A stretch of 64,000 bases of DNA from NCBI RefSeq assembly GCF_001921865.1, contig NZ_MSCT01000008.1, forward strand, positions 1 through 64,000. Direction: 5' to 3'. The stretch is from Pseudomonas chlororaphis (GTDB lineage: Bacteria > Pseudomonadota > Gammaproteobacteria > Pseudomonadales > Pseudomonadaceae). The number at the start of each line of letters is the position of its first letter. Position 1 is the first letter of the stretch. The notes below the pieces were generated by a model. That model worked only from the letters and a program-made list of their open reading frames with translations. It did not search any database and was not told where the DNA came from. Below are positions 48,133 to 56,752 of the stretch, in pieces. The position numbers were made by a program, and so were the translations under genes.

Positions 48133-48558
48133 TCAATTTAGCCATTGTCGACGCCTTCTATGGCCGCCACTGGCAAAGATACCGCAGAGCAGGGCCAATA
48201 GCGCTACCCCGGCGCCGGTGACGAACCACTGCTGCTGGTCGGTCAGCAGGCGTGGCGCGGCGCTGGCCTGGGCCTCGCGCAGTTGCAGCTTGAGGCGCTG
48301 GTTTTCCTGGCGCAGGCGGCCCAGTTGGGCGCTTTCCCGTTCGCTATCGGCGTTCTGCAATTGCCGGTTCAGTTCTTCGCGCTGGCGCTCGCTGTCTTTC
48401 AGGCGCTGCTGCAATTCGCTGATCTGGCTGCCGGCGCTCAGGGACAGGGGCGTCGACAGCCCGGCGTCCGCGGTTTCCTCGGCAGAGGCGGGTGTTCCAA
48501 TCGATAACATGACCAACAACAGGCACAACGGAGCGGGGTGTTTCGGGCCCTGGCGCAT
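48133..48558 (-). CDS. Secreted coiled-coil protein with C-terminal membrane anchor
   Basis: A 141-aa protein of unknown function. It has a signal peptide (about 1-27, LCLLLVMLSIGTPASA), a coiled coil (about 45-95, rich in Gln, Glu and Arg) and a C-terminal transmembrane helix (about 113-131, WFVTGAGVALLALLCGIFASG) followed by RRRRQ. The layout resembles the TIGR04211/YgiM type, but the SH3 domain is absent. AGGAG precedes ATG at 48558. It lies 7 bp upstream of cpxR on the same strand, so it is probably co-transcribed with cpxR. Confidence 0.75.
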   Translation of the reverse strand: MRQGPKHPAPLCLLLVMLSIGTPASAEETADAGLSTPLSLSAGSQISELQQRLKDSERQREELNRQLQNADSERESAQLGRLRQENQRLKLQLREAQASAAPRLLTDQQQWFVTGAGVALLALLCGIFASGGHRRRRQWLN

Positions 48559-48629
48559 CGGAACTCCTGATTCCAATCGAGTGTTGGGCAAGTTGTCGGC
48601 AGTCAAACGAGAATAATGAGCGATTGAGA

Positions 48630-48658
48630 GCGCGGCGAACCGATAAGGTTCACCGCGC
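48630..48658 (-). terminator. Putative terminator after the YciI-like gene
   Basis: GCGCGGCGAACC (48630-48641) pairs with GGTTCACCGCGC (48647-48658) with one C-A mismatch and a 5-nt loop. The minus-strand continuation TCTCAATCGCTCATTATTCT is only moderately T-rich. Confidence 0.5.
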
Positions 48659-48668
48659 GGGGGAGGCG

Positions 48669-48968
48669 TTACGGCAGGACTTGCTTGAACGGCTTGACCA
48701 GCACGCTGGCGTAGACGCCGGCGGCGACGAAGGGGTCGGCATCGGCCCAGGCCTGGGCGGCGTTCAGCGAGTCGAACTCGGCGACGATCAGGCTGCCGGT
48801 GAAACCCGCGGCGCCCGGGTCATTGCTGTCGACGGCCGGGTGCGGGCCGGCCAGTACCACGCGGCCTTCGTCCTTGAGCTGGTGCAACCGTTCCAGGTGC
48901 GCCGGGCGCGCGGCCAGGCGTTTCTCCAGGGAGTTGGCGACGTCTGTAGCAATGATTGCGTAAAGCAT
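48669..48968 (-). CDS. YciI-like protein
   Basis: A 99-aa protein with the YciI ferredoxin-like fold pattern: MLYAIIATD at the N-terminus, R..HL.RL..L...GR....GP in the first half, and the DPF motif ([25 protein letters not shown]). Conserved His and Asp residues suggest an active site, but family activity is mostly undefined. Its start lies one base after the YciB stop, so the two are translationally linked. Confidence 0.9.
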   Translation of the reverse strand: MLYAIIATDVANSLEKRLAARPAHLERLHQLKDEGRVVLAGPHPAVDSNDPGAAGFTGSLIVAEFDSLNAAQAWADADPFVAAGVYASVLVKPFKQVLP

Positions 48969-48969
48969 G

Positions 48970-49566
48970 TCAGTCCTCGGTTTTCGACGTGGTGGGTTCG
49001 GTATCGTGGAGATGGCGCGACAGGTAGATGCCCTGGCCGACCAGGAACAGTACGGTCATGCCCAGGCTGCCGAAGACCTTGAAGTCGACCCAGATGCTCT
49101 GGAAGGTGAAGGCCACGAACAGGTTGGCGGCGCCGCAGAACAGGAAGAAAGCGATCCAGGCGATGTTCAGGCGGGTCCAGACCGGGTCCGGCAGGGTCAG
49201 CGCGTGGCCCATGATGCGTTTGATCAGCAGGCGGTCGCCGATGAAGTGGCTGCCGATAAAGGCCAGGGCGAACAGCCAGTTGACCACCGGCGCCTTCCAT
49301 TTAAGAAAGGTTTCGCTATGGAAGGCCAGGGTCAGGCTGCCGAATACCAGGCAGGCGATCAGGGTCAGCCACTGGCTTTTTTCCAGCTTGCGCTGGGAAA
49401 TGAACAGCGCGCCGTAGACCACCAGGGAACTGATGATCAGCACCGCGGTGGCGCTGTAGATGCCGCCGACGGTCAGCTGCTGACCGGCAATGTCGACGGC
49501 GCGGGGATCGATTTTGTAGACGATGAAAAACAGGAACAGTGGGATGAAGTCGATGAATTGTTTCAC
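48970..49566 (-). CDS. yciB: Inner membrane-spanning protein YciB (septation protein A)
   Basis: A 198-aa polytopic protein with five or six transmembrane helices and the YciB pattern: [46 protein letters not shown] and [45 protein letters not shown] at 49566 is the start (K-Q-F-I-D is the conserved N-terminus). It affects cell-envelope synthesis and division in enterobacteria. yciB-yciI pairing is common in pseudomonads. Confidence 0.92.
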   Translation of the reverse strand: MKQFIDFIPLFLFFIVYKIDPRAVDIAGQQLTVGGIYSATAVLIISSLVVYGALFISQRKLEKSQWLTLIACLVFGSLTLAFHSETFLKWKAPVVNWLFALAFIGSHFIGDRLLIKRIMGHALTLPDPVWTRLNIAWIAFFLFCGAANLFVAFTFQSIWVDFKVFGSLGMTVLFLVGQGIYLSRHLHDTEPTTSKTED

Positions 49567-49653
49567 AGTGGCAGCCAGAAGCAGGATGTGCCGGCATAAT
49601 AACAAACATCCTTGGCAGCGAAAGCGCCACCTGACTTGAGGTTCGAAAGCCCC

Positions 49654-50517
49654 GTGAATGTTGATTTGCACTGTCATAGCACAGCCTCCGACGGCGCCCT
49701 GGCGCCTGCGGTTCTGGTTGCGCGTGCGTTCGAGAAAGGCGTGCGAGTCCTGGCCCTGACCGATCACGACACCCTCGAAGGGCTCGACGAGGCCCGCGTT
49801 GCGGCGCAGGCGCTGGGCATGCAGTTGGTCAATGGCGTCGAATTGTCCTGCACCTGGGGCGGGGCGACCATTCATGTGCTGGGCTACGGTTTCGACGTCA
49901 ATGCGCCGTCCTTGGTCGAGGCCATCGGAAAACTGCACGAAGGCCGCTGGCTGCGGTCCGAGGAAATAAGCCGCAAGCTCGCGCTCAAGGGCATGCCGGG
50001 CGCGCTCGAAGGCGCCCGGGCGATCCAGCAGGAGTTGGGCGACAGCGGCAATGCGCCGGCCCGGCCGCACTTCGCCGATTACCTGGTGCGCGCCGGTTTC
50101 GTGAAGGACCGTGCCGAAGCTTTTCGCAAGTGGCTGGGGGCCGGCAAGCTGGGCGACGTCAAGCAGCACTGGCCGACCCTCGAGGAAACCGTCGAGACGC
50201 TGCGCGCGGCGGGAGCCTGGGTCAGCCTGGCCCATCCCTGGCATTACGATTTCACCCGCAGCAAGCGTCGCCGCTTGATTGCCGACTATATTCAAGCGGG
50301 TGGCCACGCGATCGAGGTGGTCAACGGCCATCAACCCGCCGAGCAGGTGGGCAGCCTGGCCATCCTTGCTCGGGAGTTCGGTCTGCTGGTGAGCGCCGGC
50401 AGTGATTTTCATGGCCCTGGAGGCTGGTCCGAGATAGGCGAGTATCGCCCTGTTCCGGAGGATCTGCCGCCATTGTGGTGTCGGTTCAAACATGACCCAA
50501 TTATTGCCGCCGTCTGA
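49654..50517 (+). CDS. PHP-domain 3',5'-nucleoside bisphosphate phosphatase / RNase AM (YciV-like)
   Basis: A 287-aa PHP-fold metallophosphatase. Metal ligands are visible in [31 protein letters not shown] and [16 protein letters not shown], as in E. coli YciV, which processes 5' ends of rRNA and pAp-like compounds. The GTG start at 49654 begins at the conserved VDLHCHS; GAGG lies about 12 bases upstream. It is divergent from yciB, and its 3' end lies directly before the YciO-type gene. Confidence 0.9.
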   Translation: MNVDLHCHSTASDGALAPAVLVARAFEKGVRVLALTDHDTLEGLDEARVAAQALGMQLVNGVELSCTWGGATIHVLGYGFDVNAPSLVEAIGKLHEGRWLRSEEISRKLALKGMPGALEGARAIQQELGDSGNAPARPHFADYLVRAGFVKDRAEAFRKWLGAGKLGDVKQHWPTLEETVETLRAAGAWVSLAHPWHYDFTRSKRRRLIADYIQAGGHAIEVVNGHQPAEQVGSLAILAREFGLLVSAGSDFHGPGGWSEIGEYRPVPEDLPPLWCRFKHDPIIAAV

Positions 50518-50530
50518 ACAGGTAGAGAAT

Positions 50531-51160
50531 GTGAGTCAATTTTTCCAGATTCATCCGGAAAACCCGCAACCGCGCCTGATCAAACAGGCTGTCGAAATCA
50601 TCCGCGCAGGTGGCGTGGTGATCTACCCGACCGACTCCTCCTACGCCATTGGCTGCCAGATCGGCGACAAGGGCGCGGTCGAGCGCGTGCGGCGCCTGCG
50701 GCAGTTGGACGACAAGCACAACTTCGCGCTGATCTGCTGCGACCTGTCGCAGCTGGGCCTGTTCGCCAAGATCGATACCGGCACCTTTCGCCTGCTCAAG
50801 GCCCACCTGCCGGGGCCTTATACCTTCATTCTCAATGCCACTCGCGAAGTACCGCGGCTGTTGCTGCATGCCAAGAAACGCACCATCGGCCTGCGGGTAC
50901 CGAGCCATCCGATCGCCCTGGCGCTGCTGGCCGAGCTTGGCGAGCCGTTGATGAGCGTCAGCCTGATCATGCCCGGCGAAACCGAGCCGATGAACGACCC
51001 CTATGAAATGCGCCAACTGCTCGAACATCAGGTCGACCTGATCATCGACGGCGGTTTTGGCGGCATCAAGGCTTCCACCGTGATCAACCTGGCCGACGGC
51101 GAGCCGGAAGTGATCCGTGTCGGTTGTGGCGACCCGGCCCCCTTCATGGTCGAGGCCTGA
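50531..51160 (+). CDS. L-threonylcarbamoyladenylate synthase-type protein (YciO family)
   Basis: A 209-aa SUA5/YciO/YrdC-fold protein: [48 protein letters not shown], then LPGPYTFIL and [12 protein letters not shown]. The [10 protein letters not shown] segment and the lack of a Sua5 C-terminal domain place it with YciO rather than TsaC. GTG at 50531 fits the YciO start ([13 protein letters not shown]) and has AGGTAGAG upstream; the ATG at 50492 lies within the previous gene. It abuts scpA. Confidence 0.88.
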   Translation: MSQFFQIHPENPQPRLIKQAVEIIRAGGVVIYPTDSSYAIGCQIGDKGAVERVRRLRQLDDKHNFALICCDLSQLGLFAKIDTGTFRLLKAHLPGPYTFILNATREVPRLLLHAKKRTIGLRVPSHPIALALLAELGEPLMSVSLIMPGETEPMNDPYEMRQLLEHQVDLIIDGGFGGIKASTVINLADGEPEVIRVGCGDPAPFMVEA

Positions 51161-51979
51161 ATGTCCGCAGTGGAAAACGTCGACGACCAGGCCGGAGCGC
51201 AGCAGGAGCTGCCTTTTGCCATGGTGTACGGCCAGGCGGTCATGGAAATGCCGCTGGACCTGTACATCCCGCCGGACGCCCTGGAAGTCTTTCTCGAAGC
51301 CTTTGAAGGCCCGCTCGACCTGCTGCTGTACCTGATCCGCAAACAGAACATCAATATCCTCGATATCCCGGTGGCGGAAATCACCCGCCAGTACATGGGC
51401 TATGTCGAGTTGATGCAGTCGGTGCGCCTGGAACTGGCCGCCGAATACCTGGTGATGGCGGCCATGCTCGCCGAGATCAAGTCGCGCATGTTGTTGCCGC
51501 GCTCGGCCGAGGTGGAAGAGGACGAGGAAGACCCGCGCGCCGAATTGATCCGCCGCTTGCAGGAATACGAGCGTTTCAAGGCCGCTGCCGAAGGCATCGA
51601 TGGCCTGAGCCGGGTCGGTCGCGATGTGATAGTGCCCAAGCTCGACGCCCCGGAGGCCCGGGCGCGCAAGCTGCTGCCGGACGTCGCCCTGGAAGAGGTG
51701 TTGATGTCCATGGCCGAAGTGCTGCGCCGTGGTGACATGTTCGAGAGCCATCAGGTCAGTCGCGAGGCGCTGTCGACCCGGGAACGCATGAGCGATGTGC
51801 TGGAGCGTCTCAAGGGCGGCGGTTTTGTGCCTTTTGTCGAACTGTTCACCGCGGAGGAGGGGCGCCTGGGGGTGGTGGTGACCTTCATGGCGATCCTCGA
51901 GCTGGTCAAGGAATCCCTGGTCGAGCTGGTTCAGAATGAGCCGTTTGCGGCAATCCATGTGCGGGCGCGAGCCGAATAA
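51161..51979 (+). CDS. scpA: Segregation and condensation protein A
   Basis: A kleisin subunit of the Smc-ScpAB chromosome condensin. The 272-aa protein has the ScpA N-terminal signature FEGPLDLLLYLIRKQNINILDIPVAEITRQYMGYV (about 43-80), an acidic linker (EVEEDEEDP) and the winged-helix C-terminus (FVPFVELFTAEEGRLGVVVTFMAILELVKESLV). Its ATG directly follows the YciO-type stop codon, so the genes are coupled. The smc gene is not in the window. The N-terminal 40 residues are longer than usual; a later start is possible. Confidence 0.95.
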   Translation: MSAVENVDDQAGAQQELPFAMVYGQAVMEMPLDLYIPPDALEVFLEAFEGPLDLLLYLIRKQNINILDIPVAEITRQYMGYVELMQSVRLELAAEYLVMAAMLAEIKSRMLLPRSAEVEEDEEDPRAELIRRLQEYERFKAAAEGIDGLSRVGRDVIVPKLDAPEARARKLLPDVALEEVLMSMAEVLRRGDMFESHQVSREALSTRERMSDVLERLKGGGFVPFVELFTAEEGRLGVVVTFMAILELVKESLVELVQNEPFAAIHVRARAE

Positions 51980-51991
51980 CGAGCTAAAACA

Positions 51992-53014
51992 ATGAATTTG
52001 AGTGAACCCCGCGAGCTGGCGCCGCTGCTTGAAGCCTTTCTGTTGGCCTCGGGAAAACCGCAATCGATGGAACGTCTGTTCGAGCTTTTCGAGGAAGGCG
52101 AGCGGCCGGACCCGGCGGTCTTCAAGAAAGCGCTGACGATTCTCGGCAAATCCTGCGAAGGCCGGGCCTTCGAACTCAAGGAAGTGGCCTCGGGGTATCG
52201 CCTGCAGGTGCGGGAAAAGTTCGCGCCCTGGGTCGGTCGCCTGTGGGAAGAACGGCCCCAGCGTTACTCGCGGGCGATGCTGGAGACCCTGGCGCTGATC
52301 GCCTATCGCCAGCCGATCACCCGCGGCGAGATCGAGGATGTGCGTGGCGTGGCGGTCAACAGCCAGATCGTCAAGACCCTGCTGGAGCGCGAGTGGATTC
52401 GTGTGGTCGGTTACCGCGACGTGCCGGGCAAGCCGGCGATGTTCGCCACCACCAAGGCGTTTCTCGATCACTTCAATTTGCAGAACCTCGACGACCTGCC
52501 GCCGCTGGCCGAGCTGCGGGAGATGGAAACCGAGCCGGTCCTCGATTTCGACGACGCTCCGGTGCCCGACAACCTGCAAGCCCTGGCCGACGCCAGCGCC
52601 GAGCCGGAAGAGGCGAAGGAAGAAACCAGCTTCCACACCTTGCTGCTGGAACTGGACTCGATGGAAGAGGGGATCAAGACCGATTTCGACGACCTGCATC
52701 GCGATGGCGCGCTCGAGTCGTCCGAGGCTGGCTGGCTTGCCGACACGCAGGTTGAGGGCGGGGTCGAGACTGAAGCCCAGGCTCAGGCGGAACCTGAAAT
52801 CGAGCACGAGTCCGAACTCGAAGCGGATGCCGACGACGATCAAGGGCAAGACGCCGAGAACGATGTATTGGGCGTCGCCGAAGCCCGGGCCAAGCTGCTG
52901 GCCGCCGTGGCGGCGCTGGAACCGCCGGCTCCGGAGCTGAGCGACGAAGAGGCCGAAGCCCGGGCGCTGGCCGAGGCCATCGAGAACGAAAGACGCCAGT
53001 GGGAAGACGATTGA
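51992..53014 (+). CDS. scpB: Segregation and condensation protein B
   Basis: A ScpAB complex partner with tandem winged helices (about 8-165), including SRAMLETLALIAYRQPITRGEIEDVRGVAVNSQIVKTLLEREWIRVVGYRDVPGKPAMFATTKAFLDHF. The protein is 340 aa; the part after about residue 185 is a very acidic, low-complexity tail (Glu, Asp, Ala) that is long for the family but seen in pseudomonads. It starts 12 bases after the scpA stop. Confidence 0.95.
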   Translation: MNLSEPRELAPLLEAFLLASGKPQSMERLFELFEEGERPDPAVFKKALTILGKSCEGRAFELKEVASGYRLQVREKFAPWVGRLWEERPQRYSRAMLETLALIAYRQPITRGEIEDVRGVAVNSQIVKTLLEREWIRVVGYRDVPGKPAMFATTKAFLDHFNLQNLDDLPPLAELREMETEPVLDFDDAPVPDNLQALADASAEPEEAKEETSFHTLLLELDSMEEGIKTDFDDLHRDGALESSEAGWLADTQVEGGVETEAQAQAEPEIEHESELEADADDDQGQDAENDVLGVAEARAKLLAAVAALEPPAPELSDEEAEARALAEAIENERRQWEDD

Positions 53015-53030
53015 GCCAGCCCCGGGCTTG

Positions 53031-53056
53031 TGTAGGAGCGAAGCTTGCTCGCGATG
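53031..53056. repeat. Single REP palindrome (one base inserted)
   Basis: TGTAGGAGCGAAGCTTGCTC differs from the window's usual REP by one extra A. A degenerate partner (GATCGCTCGCTCCTGCACC) is seen at about 53097-53115, so this looks like a decaying REPIN. Confidence 0.75.
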
Positions 53057-53290
53057 AAGGTTGATGCGATGTGCCAGATGTACCCCAGCGTCGTCGATCG
53101 CTCGCTCCTGCACCACCTATCCGGCCAGCGGAAAAATCGGCCGACTGCCGGTTATCGGCTAGTCTCTGATGCGCAACCGGCGCCATGAGCGTATGATTCG
53201 CGACCCTTTGGCGATCCCTTCGCCACAAGACCTGTTTTTAAGACCGTTCAGGCCGCTCTAGCCTGAATCGATACACCGGGAGGTGCCCAG

Positions 53291-54505
53291 ATGAATGAAG
53301 ACCAGAAAGACCACCAGGAAATAGCTCCGGCAGGCGAAAAGCTGCAGAAAGTCCTCGCCCGTATCGGCGTCGGCTCGCGCCGCGACGTGGAGTCCTGGAT
53401 CAGCCAGGGCCGGATCAAGGTCAATGGCGTCGCCGCCACCCTTGGCCTGCGTGTCGACCTGCATGACGCCATTTCGATCGATGGCAAGGTGATCAAGCGC
53501 GAAGAAGCGTCCGAAGCGGTCCGCCGCGTGATCATGTACAACAAGCCCGATGGCGAGATCTGCACCCGCGACGACCCGGAAGGCCGTCCGACGGTGTTCG
53601 ACAAGCTGCCGCGTCCGAAAGAAGGCCGCTGGATCAACATCGGCCGTCTCGACATCAACACCACCGGTTTGCTGATGTTCACCACCGACGGCGAGCTGGC
53701 CAACCGCTTGATGCACCCGTCCTACGAGATGGACCGCGAGTACGCGGTGCGTGTGCGTGGCGAAGTCGACGACGAGATGATCGAGCGCCTGAAAGCCGGC
53801 GTGATGCTCGAAGACGGCCCGGCCAAGTTCACCGACATCCAGCAGGCTCCGGGCGGCGAAGGCTTCAACCATTGGTACCACTGCGTGGTGATGGAAGGCC
53901 GCAACCGTGAAGTGCGTCGCCTGTGGGAATCCCAGGGCCTGGTGGTCAGCCGCCTGAAGCGCGTGCGTTTCGGCCCGGTGTTCCTCAACTCCGACCTGCC
54001 GATGGGCCGCTGGCGCGAAATGAGCCAATACGAAGTGGACATCCTCAGTGCCGAGGTTGGCCTGACTCCGGTGGCGATGCCGCAACTGAACGCCAAGAGC
54101 AAGGACAAGCTGGAACGCATGCAGCGTAAATCCTCGCGGCCGATGGCCAAGGGCGAGCGCGTGCGGACCTTGCGTCCTGCCCATGGCGCGCCTGCCGCCG
54201 GTGCTCCGCGCCCGGGACGCGAGCCGCAGCTCGAGGGCGAGCGTCCGGGCCGCAAGCCCGCGCCGCGCCAGGATGGCGAACGTGCGCCACGGGCTCCGCG
54301 TCCGGCTGCCGGCCGGGGCGAGTCGAGCCGCGGTACGCCAGTGGCGGATCGCCCGATCGACACCAAGCGTCCGGCCAAGCCGGCGCCGAAGTCCAAGCGT
54401 CCGGGCATCGTCCTGGTCGACAAGGATGCGCCGTCGGGCAAACGCCGCGGCGCGCCGGCCGGTTCCGGCCAGCGTCCGGGCTTCGGTCGTCGCAAGCCTG
54501 AGTAA
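53291..54505 (+). CDS. rluB: 23S rRNA pseudouridine(2605) synthase RluB
   Basis: A pseudouridine synthase of the RsuA family that modifies 23S rRNA. The 404-aa protein has an S4 RNA-binding domain (about 16-62, EKLQKVLARIGVGSRRDVESWISQGRIKVNG), the catalytic GRLDINTTGLLMFTTDG with D121, and the GRNREVRRLWES motif. After about residue 265 comes a low-complexity Arg/Pro/Lys/Gly tail of about 140 residues, likely RNA-binding and disordered. GGGAGG lies 7 bases before the ATG. A strong terminator follows. Confidence 0.94.
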   Translation: MNEDQKDHQEIAPAGEKLQKVLARIGVGSRRDVESWISQGRIKVNGVAATLGLRVDLHDAISIDGKVIKREEASEAVRRVIMYNKPDGEICTRDDPEGRPTVFDKLPRPKEGRWINIGRLDINTTGLLMFTTDGELANRLMHPSYEMDREYAVRVRGEVDDEMIERLKAGVMLEDGPAKFTDIQQAPGGEGFNHWYHCVVMEGRNREVRRLWESQGLVVSRLKRVRFGPVFLNSDLPMGRWREMSQYEVDILSAEVGLTPVAMPQLNAKSKDKLERMQRKSSRPMAKGERVRTLRPAHGAPAAGAPRPGREPQLEGERPGRKPAPRQDGERAPRAPRPAAGRGESSRGTPVADRPIDTKRPAKPAPKSKRPGIVLVDKDAPSGKRRGAPAGSGQRPGFGRRKPE

Positions 54506-54524
54506 GGGCTGAGTCGCAATAAAC

Positions 54525-54554
54525 AACGCCAACCTTCGGGTTGGCGTTTTTTTT
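54525..54554 (+). terminator. Rho-independent terminator of rluB
   Basis: Ten-bp perfect stem AACGCCAACC (54525-54534) / GGTTGGCGTT (54539-54548) with a stable TTCG tetraloop and eight T (54547-54554), 19 bases past the rluB stop codon. Confidence 0.95.
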
Positions 54555-54570
54555 GGGGAAAGCCAAACGG

Positions 54571-54640
54571 CTGCGCCAGCGGCTACAGGGTTGTGTGGCG
54601 AAGCCGGGAATCCCTGTAGGAGCGAGCTTGCTCACGATGG
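54571..54640. repeat. Solitary REP sequences of two families
   Basis: GGCTGCGCCAGCGGCTACAG (54571-54590) is a single arm of the family seen at 13060-13184, and CTGTAGGAGCGAGCTTGCTC (54614-54633) is a single arm of the more common family. Neither has a partner here. Confidence 0.75.
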
Positions 54641-54668
54641 CGTTATCCCTATCGCCACCGTCCCCGGC

Positions 54669-55628
54669 TCAGAACGCAAACCGCCCATCGAACACCGGCT
54701 TGTCGTCCAGCGCCAGCACCCCGCCGGCGAAGATCAGGTCCAGGTGGTGGCTGCCCTTGGCGCCGCCGCCCAGCCCCAGGTGCAGGCCGCAATGGCGCTC
54801 CTCGAAGCCCGAGTTGCGTGCATACAGCGCTTTCACCCCTTCGTTGGTGCCGATGCCCAGCTCCTCGATGCGGCGGTTGGACGGGTTGGCGTCCAGGTAC
54901 TTGTTGAAGTCGTCCTCCAGCCCCGGCACGTCGGTGGCGATCCGGGTGATGGTGGAGTTCTCGATCCACAGCTCCAGGGGCGATTGCAGCACGCCGTACT
55001 TGCGCGCGAAGGGAATGGTGCCGAGGAAGGTGCCGACGAATTTCACCCGGCCGTTGATGGCTTCGCTGTGGCTGGCGACTTCGCCCGGCGCCAGGTCGTA
55101 GTTGCCCACGCCATTGATGTTGGTCCATTTCCTGATGCTGCTCAGCGGCGTGTCGAAGTACGAGCCGTGGTCGTCGTGAAAGCTCAGGGTGGTGGCCTGG
55201 GACATATAGCCGATCAGGGTGGCGTTGAGCTCGGCGATGCGTTGCGGCTCGACGCTGAAAGTGTCGTAGAAATAGTCCCCGTAGTCCTTGAACAGCAGCG
55301 ATTTCTTCCAGTTCTCGGCCATCACGGCTTGCAGCGCCTGGATGAACGCCGGACCTTGTGGGCGCGGTGGCGTTAGGGTCGAGGAGTCGTAGAAAAAGAT
55401 GTAGAGATCGCAGTCCTCGATGGCCTGGGCCAGCACCGGGGTGGGCTCCTGGTCGAGGCGCAGGGCGGTGAAACCGAAGGGCTCGCGGGCCTGCTCGAGA
55501 ATGGCGGCGCTGGTGGCGGTGTAGTCGGCGGTGTGGCCGATCAGGACCTTGGCGTGCTGCCGGCCAGTCAGGGCCGGGTGGTGTTCGAGGTAGTAAAGGA
55601 AATGCCGGATGGCTGCGGTGTTGTCCAT
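54669..55628 (-). CDS. M29-like metallohydrolase (aminopeptidase T / NicX-like fold)
   Basis: A 319-aa protein with a C-terminal half like the M29 aminopeptidase fold: APGEVASHSEAINGRVKFVGTF, ENSTITRIATDVPG, EELGIGTNEGVKALYARNSGFEERHCGLHLGLGGG, and SHHLDLIFAG. The likely metal ligands are E in PGEV, E in EELGIGTN, H in GLHLGLG and H/D in HHLDL. M29 proteins are di-metal peptidases, while NicX in the same fold is an iron dioxygenase; sequence alone does not decide. The N-terminal half (about 1-150) is less conserved. GGGAGG precedes the ATG. A 45-aa peptide gene lies 69 bp upstream on the same strand, so the peptide may be its substrate. Confidence 0.72.
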   Translation of the reverse strand: MDNTAAIRHFLYYLEHHPALTGRQHAKVLIGHTADYTATSAAILEQAREPFGFTALRLDQEPTPVLAQAIEDCDLYIFFYDSSTLTPPRPQGPAFIQALQAVMAENWKKSLLFKDYGDYFYDTFSVEPQRIAELNATLIGYMSQATTLSFHDDHGSYFDTPLSSIRKWTNINGVGNYDLAPGEVASHSEAINGRVKFVGTFLGTIPFARKYGVLQSPLELWIENSTITRIATDVPGLEDDFNKYLDANPSNRRIEELGIGTNEGVKALYARNSGFEERHCGLHLGLGGGAKGSHHLDLIFAGGVLALDDKPVFDGRFAF

Positions 55629-55660
55629 GGACCCTCCCAGGGAGCCAGCGAATGGAGGCA

Positions 55661-55682
55661 GGGGCGGCCGCCGGGCCGCTCC
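55661..55682 (-). other. GC-rich hairpin between the peptide gene and the M29-like gene
   Basis: GGGGCGGCC (55661-55669) and GGCCGCTCC (55674-55682) pair over nine positions (one G-U) with a GCCG loop. Hairpins at this place often set the ratio of a peptide gene to the next gene; here that is inference. Confidence 0.5.
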
Positions 55683-55697
55683 CGCCCTATGGCCTGT

Positions 55698-55835
55698 TTA
55701 CAAAGGCCACATCGCCGTGCCGAACGGTACCACCGCGTCGGCTTGCATCATTTCCACCGCGGCCTCATGGGTCGCTGCTTCAAACCAATCGTCCAGTTGC
55801 AGTTCAGTGTCCAAGTCTTTTTCCAGTGCTTGCAT
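55698..55835 (-). CDS. 45-residue peptide encoded upstream of the M29-like enzyme
   Basis: A small gene with a strong AGGAG 7 bases before ATG at 55835 and a TAA at 55698-55700. The product has an acidic N-terminal half (MQALEKDLDTELQLDDWFEA), a middle EAAVEMM, and a hydrophobic C-terminus ADAVVPFGTAMWPL. Acidic leader plus short hydrophobic C-terminal core is the usual shape of a precursor of a ribosomally made, modified peptide; no cysteine is present. It may be the substrate of the metalloenzyme encoded just downstream. No known precursor family is recognised, so function is open. Confidence 0.6.
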   Translation of the reverse strand: MQALEKDLDTELQLDDWFEAATHEAAVEMMQADAVVPFGTAMWPL

Positions 55836-56752
55836 GGCGAATCTCCTAGATGACTTTTCGGATAGAAAGCAGTCGGTGAAACGGCTCGGGCGTTCCCGGG
55901 GAAGGGCTGCGCAATACGGGAAAATCCGCGCCGTTCGGCTTGCCGGCTTGTGGCCTGGCAAGTGGCTGGAAACCTAGTCCAGGGTTTTTTGGAATGCAAA
56001 AAAATAATTGAATTATTTTTATTGAACTTTTTGTTCTGTTTTTGTGCGAAGAAATTATCGAGAAAAAACAAAAAGCTGAGCAGGCAGACAGGTAAAAAAA
56101 CGTGGGTAGTCAATTTGCAGTCGCCGCTGGCGCCGATCTGAAGTGGAAAAAATACGTTCCGACGCGTAAAGAAAACCTTACGAAAAACACCTTGTCCGGG
56201 CAGGGAATCGAGCCTTGGCGAGCGCTGTAAGAAAAACCTGCCGGCGATGCCCCGGGAACGCTTGGCGTCTGCCGGAAACCCGCTTGTTCCGTGGGCTCAA
56301 GGCAGGTGTCATGCAGCCCATGCCTGTGTGCAGGTGCATAACAAGAAGGAGGCGCAACGAACGCCATGGCTCACCTCAACCGACTCTCCATGAAGGGCGA
56401 TCCTTGTCGCGCCTTCATCGACACCCCCGACGGGGCTGTCCCGAACCTTGCCGCCGATGCCTGCCATCGAGCAGGCCCCATGGGATTCCGGCTTCCGACG
56501 CGCTGACACGCCGCGTCTGGCGGCAGGGAGTCAGGGGTGTACAATGCGCGGCGTTTTAACTGTGACCCAACTGCGTATCCGCGCATTTTGCGCCTCAACG
56601 ACGGCTTTCGACGCGTGACGAGCCCAGGGCTCCGACGGCGCGAAACCCGCTCCCAAGGCCAATAATCTCAAGGCTATCCGCCTTGTTCACTCCGCCGCGT
56701 CACAAGCGTGGTGGGTTCGATTTCGTCACAGATAAAAACAAACAGGTGACGC
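55836..56752. other. Long intergenic region with AT-rich island
   Basis: 917 bp. The stretch at about 55,980-56,100 is strikingly AT-rich (runs of A and T, e.g. AAAAAAATAATTGAATTATT) against a high-GC background. It probably holds the promoter of the leftward peptide gene, and may be an MvaT/H-NS-type silenced segment or recent insertion. A 46-codon frame at 56366-56506 (MAHLNRLSMKGDPCRAFI...) is preceded by AGGAGG but 13 bases away; I do not call it. Nothing else is recognisable up to about 56,530. Confidence 0.55.

Noticed and set aside
56366..56506. 46-codon ORF between the AT-rich island and the permease leader
   Set aside because: AGGAGG is 13 bases from the ATG, too far for a normal start, and the product has no recognisable pattern.
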